Source: Mactromeris polynyma (lineage: Eukaryota; Mollusca; Bivalvia; Venerida; Mactridae). From it: a stretch of 64,000 bases of DNA. How positions within the stretch are numbered: position 1 is the first letter of the stretch; every line of letters starts with the position of its first letter. The translations under genes and the position numbers were made by a program. The DNA lies in the NCBI GenBank assembly GCA_032209605.1, contig JASFXZ010000001.1, positions 30,136,619 to 30,200,618 of the forward strand. Direction: 5' to 3'. The notes under the pieces are model-generated. The model saw nothing but the letters and a program-made list of their open reading frames with translations, searched no databases and was not told the origin of the DNA. Of the stretch, positions 54,933 to 64,000 are shown in pieces.

Positions 54933-55873
54933 GAATAGCCCTCTTTAAATCTTCTTAAATAGTGTAGCCTTTTTTGTACTTATTTGGAAGTGGTTTTAAT
55001 CAGATTGCTTTCTCAAATAACTAATTCTGATGTCAATAGCAGGTTTCCATGTTAAAACTATTAGTATTTGTAATTGCTTATGACAACAGCTACACTCAGG
55101 CGTTCAAATAACAAAGACTGTATATTTTGTTATGGTACAAAGTGTTGCCTCTTATGTGTCTTGCACCTTTTTAGGCCTAAATTGCAATAGACAGTATTCC
55201 TAATCTTGTGATTAAACTTTGGTAATCTATTTTAATCCACATGTAAAGATCAATTAATGTTTTTTATGAAAGTAACCAACTAAGACTAAGTATTGTTTTA
55301 ATCTCCATTTGCTTATTCCACCTGTATGAGTGTGAAACAAGATTTAACACAATTGTGGGATACAATTTCATACTCTGTCAGTTTAAACAATAGTTTTACT
55401 GTCATAGTAGTGAATTGTGTAGTAATGGTTTTAATACGGATTTAGCCTCACATTCTTAATGAGGAATTTTTAGCACAGATTTATGTTCAAACTTTCTTGT
55501 CACTTACTTTAAGGTCTTTTTTTCTTAGTTCAACTCCTTCTGATATAGATAAGATTTTTGTATGCGAAATTATTAAAATGGGAGGGTTACTAATCAGAGG
55601 TGTATCCAAAGCTTGTAGAATGTGTATGCAAGTAATGTTAGTTTTCTAAAACTTTCTAGGTGCAATCTGGTGTCATTTTCACAAGCAATAGAGCAATATT
55701 TGAAATGTTTTAAATTAAAAAAATGTATACCCCAAAGGGCATACAAATGCTCATATGTTGTTTATTGCATTCTTCATGTTTTCATTTTTTGATGACCATG
55801 TGTACGCAATGGCATTTTTGCGTACAGGTAGCTAAGCGCCTGTTAATATAAGGCTAGCATATTAAACATGTAT

Positions 55874-56064
55874 ACAGTCAAACCTGTGTTAAAGACCACC
55901 TGCGAACAAAGTCCACTATTGCAAAACCTGTCTGCAAAGACCACCAATTTTATCTCCTATCAGACCAATTTCAATGATATTTAATCTGTTAACAGAGACC
56001 ACCTGTAAACAAAGACCGCATTTTACTGTTTCCATGGGTGGTCTTTACAGACAGGTTTGACTGT
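55874..56064 (-). mobile_element. MITE family P2, copy 2
   Basis: Reverse-complement copy of 40368-40558 with few differences, same length and same TA edges. Confidence 0.85.
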
Positions 56065-56374
56065 ACGTACACCTGGAAATTACTTTGCCAGTTACAATTA
56101 ATTATTTTTATTTTCTATATAAGGCATAGAAATATTTTCTTATATACAGTGTAAGAAGAGACTCATATTACAAATATATTTGGTGAAGTCTTGTTGTATG
56201 GTAGACTGTGTAACACATATCACAATCACATTCCTAGCTAATTATGCAAGTAGTGTGGAATTTTATATAGAATACTAAACGGTAAAGTTAAACCCCCATT
56301 TTAACCACCGACCATTCCTAGATGATACATCTTCTTTCACCCAGCATTATGTTAATCTTGTGCATAGGAGATTG

Positions 56375-56830
56375 TCACAAGTTATTTCCCTTTATCCTAT
56401 CTAGAGTGCTCTCCCTTTATCACTTCTATTGTTTAAACATATACATAAATATATAATACATTTACTATAGAAGGGATCTCTCCCTTCATATCTTCTATAG
56501 TATAAGTATTAGGTATATAGTGTTATATATACTCAGCACATTTGAAAATGCACATTTTTAACCACCATGCTTCTTTAAATTTCACTTTATTACTTTTGAA
56601 ACTCAATTTTATGAGAATATGTGTTGATTGTCATAAAACTTAGCTATCAAGTTGCATACACATGCAATAATATGTCAATTTTTGTCTTGTATACTAAAAA
56701 GTAAGTCCATGAAAATTTAGAAATCCAACATTGTGCATTTTTAAATGTACTGAGTATATAAGCAGGTACTATAGAAGGGATAAAGGGAGATAACTTAAGA
56801 TGGGATAAAGGGAAAGAAATCATGACAGTC
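56375..56830. repeat. Palindromic CTCCCTTTATC element
   Basis: CACAAGTTATTTCCCTTTAT ... at the left is complementary to ATAAAGGGAGATAACTTA ... at the right. The interior has TATAGAAGGGAT and TATAGTATAAG. Related to the structure at 33655-33830. Confidence 0.5.
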
Positions 56831-56968
56831 TCATGTGGAGTAGTGTCCCTTTCTGCTATTGTACTTGAGTACATGTATGTATGTTTTCATGTTTCCTTGT
56901 GTTGTTTGAGTGGCTGTAACACTTTGTATTTGCCTTTTTGTCATTCAATTAAAAACAACTAGGTGCAT

Positions 56969-57130
56969 ACAGTTAAACCTTAATAATACGACCACCTTTG
57001 GACCCTTGAAAACTTGTCTTATTATTGAGGTTGAATGATGAGCATAACAGTGAAAATGGACTTGAAAATCGTATTTTTAATTTTGAGGTGGTCCTATTAT
57101 TGAGGTGGTCTTTAAGTGAGGTTTTACTGT
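56969..57130 (+). mobile_element. MITE family P3, copy 2
   Basis: ACAGTTAAACCTTAATAATA ... TTTTGAGGTGGTCCTATTAT ... GTGAGGTTTTACTGT. Same orientation as copy 1. Confidence 0.75.
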
Positions 57131-57156
57131 ATGATAATATATAATAATAACTATAC

Positions 57157-57262
57157 ATCGTTTCAAATAGCCCATTTCAATTCAACGTACCTTAAAGAGG
57201 ACCTGGTAGGAGGGCCTTATATCGGATGATACCATGTATTCGGATAGAATTTCGTCCGACTA
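57157..57262 (+). mobile_element. MITE family P1, copy f (left end lost)
   Basis: TTTCAAATAGCCCATTTCAA ... GATGATACCATGTATTCGGA ... TTTCGTCCGACTAT matches the right half of P1. Confidence 0.55.
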
Positions 57263-60200
57263 TTTTTGTTCTTTATTTATACAATTTATAGTTTGTGCCA
57301 TTTTAATTTTGATGTTGGATTGTGATAAATGTTTACACCTAAATTATGTCAAGTTGTGTATGCATTTCTTCTGACCAAAGTATTAAATTCTATTATGTTT
57401 ATCTTGTTACTTTGTCTTTGTAATTACAGTACAACTCTGTTGAGCATCTACCTTTCTTACAGCATGTAAAGTCCTCTGCTTTTATTATATATTTGATGAG
57501 TATAATGGCTGATTTGTCAGGGGTATATGAATTGTGGAATGGCGGTAGTCTTGATATAAACGACTTTTCTGGATTATTTGTGTCATTTTTGGCGAATGAG
57601 TTTACCCGATTAGTCGCGTACTTATTTCTAATAGGATAATATGGAACACGTGCAGTCTTACCTTGGAAGCACCAATTAAACGAGTCTTAAGTAATTTCTC
57701 AACAATTCGGTGATGTTTTAGATGATTACACAATGCTGAGTGAAGCATTTTAAGGGATTTTTGTTTTTCACTTGTGAGAAGCACTGGATATAGTATTTAA
57801 GAAATTTGAAAATATCTTATGGGATAAACTTGATATAGATCAATTGATCCTTTGTGAACCAGGGCCTAGTGCTTATCAATCTTCAATCTCTCAATGTACA
57901 ATTCAAAATATTAAGCCGTTGAAATAATTTAAACCCGAGACAAAATAAATGAGACACAAACAATGTTTTAAGGTTCAGTTTAGGGGTAAAGTTGCAGGGT
58001 AAATTCTGATGAATAGTTTCGTAATTTGTTCAACTTTAAATCCATAATTCAAGTCAATTTTGGTACATTTTTGTATCTGTGTAAATCTATTGGAACTGAA
58101 GAATACTTCAAATTTATTTTATCGAATGTTTACAGCCCTGATAAACACTTGAATGCTTGTCACCGTGCCATTTACCCTTACACATGTTTACAAACTGCAT
58201 TGCTTACATCAATTCATACTTTTTATTCAATATTTATTTCTTATTGAAGGTTATAAATATCTGAGTGTGTGTGATTTGCGCTAGATGTGTTGCTCAATAG
58301 CTTTTATTGCATACGTTGAACTTTCGACACCAACCTGATTATAGCAAAGGGGGATTCTATTTCAAAATATTGACTAAGAGAATGATGTAATATATTCATT
58401 GGATTTAATTAATTGAATGAGTGCAATAGCCTTCAGGATATTATAGATTGTCTTCAAAATTGATTGTTTACAATTTTTCTACATAAGATTTATCTCATAC
58501 TTAACATTCAAAATATTTATCCATTTATCGAAATAGTGATTTATTTAAATTACTTATTTACAAAAATCAGGTTTTTACGTTTAACTGATCTGACCATAGA
58601 ATGCAGTTTAAGATTTGTTCTCACTAGATTTACGCACATGTATGTGTGCGAGGGGTTGTTTAAAAGGTTCGCGGAAAAGTGCTGTCATGTCTTTTATTAC
58701 TGGTTGAAATTTTATGAAATTATTCATAACGATGTGTTAATTTAACACACACATGAAAATCATTACAAATTACTGTAAATACAATAAAAATAAGAAGGAT
58801 TACTAAGGGCATCTCCCGTATCTCGTCCCAACGTCATCGCGAAATCTTGACGTCATCTCAAAAATCACGCATTCCGCTTCAATGGGCATGCTCAGGCTCT
58901 TTTCAAAATACTCCCCGCTGCACTGGTCCTATTATAGTGGTAGTCTTAATATTGAGGTTGAACACAATTTTCAAAAGGGAAAATAGGGAAAATGGACCTG
59001 AAAATTGTGTTCTTAATTTTGAGGTGGTCGTATAATTGAGGTGGTCCTTACGTGAGGTTTTACTATATTCGCTTGTTTTGCGCACTCGAGGTTGAACACC
59101 AGTCAGTCCGCCCCGACCACATCAGTTTCTAATTCATGTACTTTCTTGATTTAATTAGAATTGTACTTGATTTAATTGTTGAATTGTTTTTGATATAATC
59201 TGGCGAGGTGTAACAAAATAATTTAAGAGATAATCTGTGCCTTAAGTGTGTAATCATGCTTATGTCATTGAAGATTGGTTATTTCATTGTTATGAAAATA
59301 ATTATATTAAAGAAATGTTCATGCTCTAAAGCGTAATTATCAAATTAGTAACAACGTATTTAAAAAACAACAACATGTGGATTATAGCGGTTTATGAAAT
59401 GTTAAAAAGTCAAACATAATCACAAGTACAAAAAGTAATACTGCCAGTTTAGAGACTGGAGTGATTTGTCAGTCATCTCTGGATTATGTTGTGGATGTTG
59501 CCGAGAAAAGAACAAGTTGGCTGTATTTGCAGATGTAAACCCGAGACAACTGGTTAGATTGAATGGATATGTTCTACATAAAAAGTCAATGCTGTGGACG
59601 AACAGGAATGACACATGCAATGCTGACATTCATACCTAAACCTCGTAGATACTTCAAAATACCCTTCCCAAATAAGTGAGCAAAATCCAGGTTAAACACG
59701 GTGGTATTGGCACCGGGTTAAAAGTGGGTATTTTAGCTTACCGAGCAGGTTTGTTCTAGGCAATAGGGTTTCCAGATAAAAAACCTACAAAAACACAGTT
59801 TTAACCAACTAGGTGGGTTTTTTCGGAGTTAATGTGGGGGTTTTTAACACACTTCTCCAGAAGTTGGTTTTTTAGTGGCTTAAAGTGAGCAAAAGCGAGT
59901 TTTTAGGCATCAAAAACCTACTTTTCCAGAGAAGCGAGTTAAAAAAAAAACGCTTAAAACCCACTTGAACCAACTTTAAACTAACTTATTTCCTAAAACC
60001 CACATTGTTGTCCAAAAACCCAGAAAAAAATCACTTTTTAGTAAAAACCCAGAAAAAAACTCTCATTTGGTATATGAACAGAAACAATTATAAAACGATC
60101 GAAGGCACAAACGAGACGCGACACAAAGGTAAAACATAGGAGTATCGCTCTGAACAGCGCCAGGCAAAACCACCACGAGCGGTTTAAACCAGGCTTAATG

Positions 60201-60500
60201 GTGCACCTTCTAATTTTTACACCAATTGTGAAACAAGTTCCTACAACGTTCATTTACTTCTACTAATCATTCTCTATGATTACGTTCTGTGCCACTAACC
60301 TGTACTCTCGTCTAATTCACGGAGTTCAGGTGCCTAGCAACCTGTACACGAACTACGGCGTTGCGGTGAATGATTATCAAAAATAGAACAATGTGCAATA
60401 ACCAACTGTTGAGTATTTGTAAGCAGTTTGGGATATAAATGTTCAGAATATAATATAACAGATTGCACCACGAAAGTTCTAGAAACGTCCGGGCGTGTAA
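57263..60500. other. Intergenic, no gene seen
   Basis: Contains P3 copy 3. A foldback-like stretch at about 59780-60060 has many GGGTTTTT/AAAAACCC words. No coding exon is supported. Confidence 0.4.
58931..59067 (+). mobile_element. MITE family P3, copy 3 (left end truncated)
   Basis: AGTGGTAGTCTTAATATTGA ... TTTTGAGGTGGTCGTATAAT ... GTGAGGTTTTACTATA. Confidence 0.6.
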
Positions 60501-60554
60501 TGCCCTTAGACCCCCTAGATTGTTTGCGTACACATTCCATCAGCTCTGGCTACG

Positions 60555-60660
60555 CACCTGGAGTGTGGAGACCGCGCGGGAAACTCTCCCATGACGGGGT
60601 TTGAACTATCCACCATCAGATCAAAGTCCGGCTCTTTACCCCTATACCACCAGACATATA
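60555..60660 (-). mobile_element. tRNA-like SINE head, minus strand
   Basis: The minus strand reads TCTGGTGGTATAGGGGTAAA (A-box-like) and GATAGTTCAAACCCCGTC (B box). Confidence 0.5.
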
Positions 60661-61369
60661 CAGATCTTACATATATCTGAAAACCTTACTCAACAAACCA
60701 ACCAACATAAATGTATAAATAAACAACAGACGGACACTCATTACGGAACCAATTAATTACATTGATTAATATATTATAACAAACGTTGTTTATTTACACA
60801 GAGTATACCTTATATGTAGATACCACCATTTGTTACAGACCGTTTACAGTACCTAAATAGATATATATCACTATAAATCTTCGTATAAAACCAATTAAAA
60901 CCACGTATTTTAGTATTAATCAAACTTTAAATAAATAAAGAATTTACTGATAATTACCAATGTGCACATCTTTGTAGCATGTGTGTATACGTTGTTCGAT
61001 CGTTTAATTGTACATTACTAAATTTTCGTGAAGAAATGATTTAAAAAAATGTGCAAAACAATTTAGATTTTTCTAGATTCTTGAAATATGAATTTCAGCC
61101 CACGTGACACAACGTTGTACTGCCGTCGTTGTTTCTGTTTGAAAAAGAAATATAACGATGTGAACAATTTAATAGACTATTTTGTTGTTTAGTTCCAAAA
61201 AGAAACAAAGGTGGATGTTTGAAAATGTTTGTAATTTCACGCTCCAAGAATATGTAGTAATTTTTAATACATGTTATTAAATAGAGAAGCAAACTGAATG
61301 CAAATGAATTTTACGAGTCAGTTACTGAAGTGATTGCAATACACATTTGAGTATCAACCACAGTTGGAC

Positions 61370-61542
61370 CTCGCTCATTCGAATTCATCGGGTCCGAACA
61401 TTTATTTCGAAAAATACATGGTTTCGAATAGGCCATTTCAAATTCGACGTGACTAAGAGAGTACACATCGTGATCTGATATTTATTTCGGATTATACCAA
61501 GTATTCGGATAGAAGGTTGTCGAATAAACGAGGTCCGGCTGT
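61370..61542 (+). mobile_element. MITE family P1, copy d
   Basis: ACAGTTGGACCTCGCTCATT ... TACATGGTTTCGAATAGGCC ... ATAAACGAGGTCCGGCTGT. The best-preserved copy, with paired ends. Confidence 0.75.
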
Positions 61543-63319
61543 ATTGGTATAGCAAAGCTGTGCAAAACTCGCATCAATATTTAAACATGCCGGGATATTT
61601 TTTTTGTCGTCAAACGTGAATAATTATCGAACTTGCTTAAAATTTACAACGGTGAAAATCCACGACTCTACAGTATATAAGGGGTGTTATTGTAGGCTCT
61701 GTTTAAATCAATTGTAATGTATATAGACTGATCCCTTGTAATGACCTTTAATCTGGGCTTATACTGAAGAGATATTTTATTTTGTAGCAATTGTATTTTA
61801 ATTATAATATTGATAGTGTTCAGACAGTTCGATTTATCTTCATAGAGACATACTGAAAATGACTGGACTGCGAATCAACATAATAAATACATTAACTATT
61901 ACTCTTGTATAATATTTCAAAAATAAAATAAAAAATTTAATGTAAAATGACAAATGGAACATCGATTATCAGTTTATGTATTCTAATGGAAAAGATGAAA
62001 TCTATTTGACTATGTATTAGTTCTTTTCTAACCGACACTCGGTGAACATTCGGTAAATAGAATTTATTATTAACATTAATGAATATAAACTATTGTATTT
62101 CATTCTCTTGCGGGTGTTTATTGACTTGTAACTTGACAGTGTCTTGAGAATATATCGCTCATATGTTGACAATTGTTTCGAAATAATCGTGTTCATTTTT
62201 TTGCAACTTGAAAGTGATATATAGAGCCAATAAACACAAGAGTAAACAGCGATAAAATGCAGTGGATTATTTTGTGAGTTGTATTTATTGTACAGAAGTG
62301 TTCAGATGTTCACCACTGTGTCTGTACGACAGGCTAACTTATCATGTACACACAATAGTTGATACTCTCTGGATTACTCACATACAATGTAAGTGCAATT
62401 ATTCATACATGTATTAACATTTTAAGTCATTACGTTGCCTCTGTTCCTGATCCTGTAGTTTTATATAAATATATGTTTTGTTTTAATATTATTTTTAAAG
62501 CACAATAATAGTATATATACGGCCGACTGTTGCACTTTGCAGATTTCCTGGCTACCAGTTAGTATACATTTGTTCGTCCACAATCAATTGAGCATAGCTA
62601 CGACAAAGAGCCTGTATTAGTGACTAAAGAAGCATTATCCGTGTTTACATATTCTAACAGATATATTTTTCAGCTTTCCTTTTATACGAAAAGTATTAAA
62701 ATCGGACATCTACTTTATAACGTTTTATAGCAAAATTACGAATGAAACGCATATATGGACGCCACGTCAGAGTGTACATACATCTTAAAACAAAATTTCT
62801 GCTCTTCAAATGGAAAAACAAATTATGCTGCTTTTAAATACTTCCTCCTTCGATTAATTCTACAAATCACTATTTAGCCTCAAAAACATCTTCGGACAAA
62901 GCACTTAGTTCGTGGCGCCAACACTTTGATCGGGAAATACTCGACGTCATATCCAACGTCACTAGTACAGGATGTGTCATGGCCGCACCCAATTGGTTTT
63001 TAAAGTACATGCATGAAGGATAAATCGAATTTTGTATTTTTACTGACATTTCCAAGGCTGTAACTCGCTGTATGGTTATTATTTCTTTTTGTGTTTTAAA
63101 TGTAATACTATGATATATTTCCGTTTCCCCTGTGCAATTCTTTCACTTTATATATAGAGTTGATGTTATTTTCTGCCCATTGTTGCCAACTGTCTTGTCT
63201 TTCCTGTGATATTTTACATCCTTTTATTCCACCCACTGTGTGTCCTCTTTGATTCTCCTAGTTATTCCTTATAGTTGAGCAGGCCATTCCTTGCGCCTCG
63301 GTTCCCTTACGTAAGTGCC

Positions 63320-63415
63320 TTATGTTTTATGGATTGTTGTTTTCCCGGAGGTCTGTGCGGGGAGGCACTGTCTTATGTATGTGGCGTTCCATGTAACAAC
63401 TTAGTCTCTCTCTTG
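63320..63415 (+). repeat. Dispersed repeat R3, copy 3
   Basis: The best-preserved copy: TTATGTTTTATGGATTG, then TCCCGGAGGTCTGTG and TATGTGGCGTTCC, ending in a CT-rich run. Same orientation as the other two copies. Confidence 0.6.
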
Positions 63416-63704
63416 TAGAACAAATGACTTTAGCTTGTAATTTTCAGTCAAATAATTATATACAATGCGTATCTCACTTTCAGTTTACTCTTTACTTTAA
63501 CAGTCATGTGTTATGTTGAATGAATGATAAGCCAGTCTGGGAGTCCCTCATATTTCAAAACATATACGAGTCAGTAGTAGCAATCATTTAATATCCTTTA
63601 ATGTTTGGTTCCACAAAACGATCTCAAAGGTCTCATTCTTGGTCCATGAGATTCATTTTGTCCTCGGGAAAAGCTAATCTCACTCTTGGTCGAGCAGAGA
63701 CACC

Positions 63705-63790
63705 ATCAGAAAGTATGCATCCAAACTGGAACTCAAACCCTAGACCTTTCACTTACAGATTGACTGTTCTACCAGCTACCTACACAACCA
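63705..63790 (-). mobile_element. tRNA-like sequence, minus strand (SINE head or tRNA pseudogene)
   Basis: The minus strand reads GTAGGTAGCTGGTAGAACAG (A box, D arm) and CTAGGGTTTGAGTTCCAG (B box, T arm), about 30 bases apart. The acceptor stem does not pair. Confidence 0.5.
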
Positions 63791-64000
63791 GACGTCTAAT
63801 TCATTAACATTATAAGTCTGAAAATTAGACTTAAACTTTAACATGTTAAATGTTCTTTTTGCTGTTATGTTGTTAAACAATACACACTTTCATAAAACGT
63901 GTACAGAGGGAAACAACAATTATTCAGACAGAATTTCATCCGTTTTGATTTGATGAAAACCAATGTCTGGTTAATATTAATTTTGCAATTTAAAGTCGAA

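Larger units (their letters stand above)
54933..56960. other. Intergenic, no gene seen
   Basis: Contains the P2 MITE at 55874-56064 and a palindromic element at about 56375-56830 (CTCCCTTTATC and GATAAAGGGAG words). No exon is supported. Confidence 0.45.
61543..64000. other. Intergenic, no gene seen
   Basis: Holds R3 copy 3 and a tRNA-like sequence. Elsewhere AT-rich with no supported exon. Confidence 0.4.

Noticed and set aside
59780..60060. GGGTTTTT/AAAAACCC stretch as interstitial telomere repeat
   Set aside because: It is not a TTAGGG array; the words are irregular and better explained by a foldback structure.
62870..63055. 61-codon minus-strand ORF in a CpG-containing stretch
   Set aside because: Too short, no splice-linked partner, no known motif; could be part of an unrecognised repeat or promoter.
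63705..63790. Functional tRNA gene
   Set aside because: A and B boxes are present but the acceptor stem does not pair and the anticodon arm is unclear; likewise at 34725, 43085, 46655 and 60555.

Overview
The window is animal nuclear DNA. It is AT-rich, genes are split by GT-AG introns, and most of the sequence is intergenic or intronic and crowded with small inverted-repeat elements, tRNA-derived SINEs and minisatellites. The two confidently recognised genes, LCMT1 and XPG/ERCC5, are general eukaryotic genes. The repeat types resemble those of bivalve and other mollusc genomes, so I infer a mollusc (lophotrochozoan), but the species is not established.

Layout. 1-5.4 kb: a decayed tandem segmental duplication, one copy interrupted by a ~0.55 kb inverted-repeat element. 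6.35-10.5 kb: the 3' part of a minus-strand gene for a single-pass receptor with an SRCR domain, one EGF-like domain, a transmembrane helix and a cytoplasmic tail rich in tyrosine docking motifs; its 5' exons were not found. 14.4-17.9 kb: two minisatellite blocks of one family, separated by a 1.39 kb segment with perfect 34-bp terminal inverted repeats. 18.5-26.3 kb: gene-free, with GC-rich foldback and TIR elements and a strong palindrome. 27.6-28.7 kb: a 22-bp tandem array of about 50 units. 28.9-37.0 kb: LCMT1 on the minus strand (6 coding exons), with MITEs filling much of intron 5 and the region just past the stop codon. 37.08-51.88 kb: the complete XPG endonuclease gene on the plus strand (15 coding exons, predicted 1632 aa), head to head with LCMT1. 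52-64 kb: gene-free, with MITEs, SINEs and a 1.45 kb DNA transposon carrying a broken ORF.

Functionally the genes are unrelated. LCMT1 carboxyl-methylates the PP2A catalytic subunit. XPG is the 3' incision nuclease of nucleotide excision repair. The SRCR/EGF protein is probably a cell-surface sensor or scavenger receptor that signals through SH2-domain proteins. The most notable single observation is that XPG intron 13 has the hallmarks of a minor-spliceosome (U12-type) AT-AC intron: only this reading gives a gap-free match to the conserved nuclease core, and the intron also hosts a MITE.

All exon boundaries were derived by eye from splice signals, reading-phase continuity and remembered family sequences. 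No database search was run.
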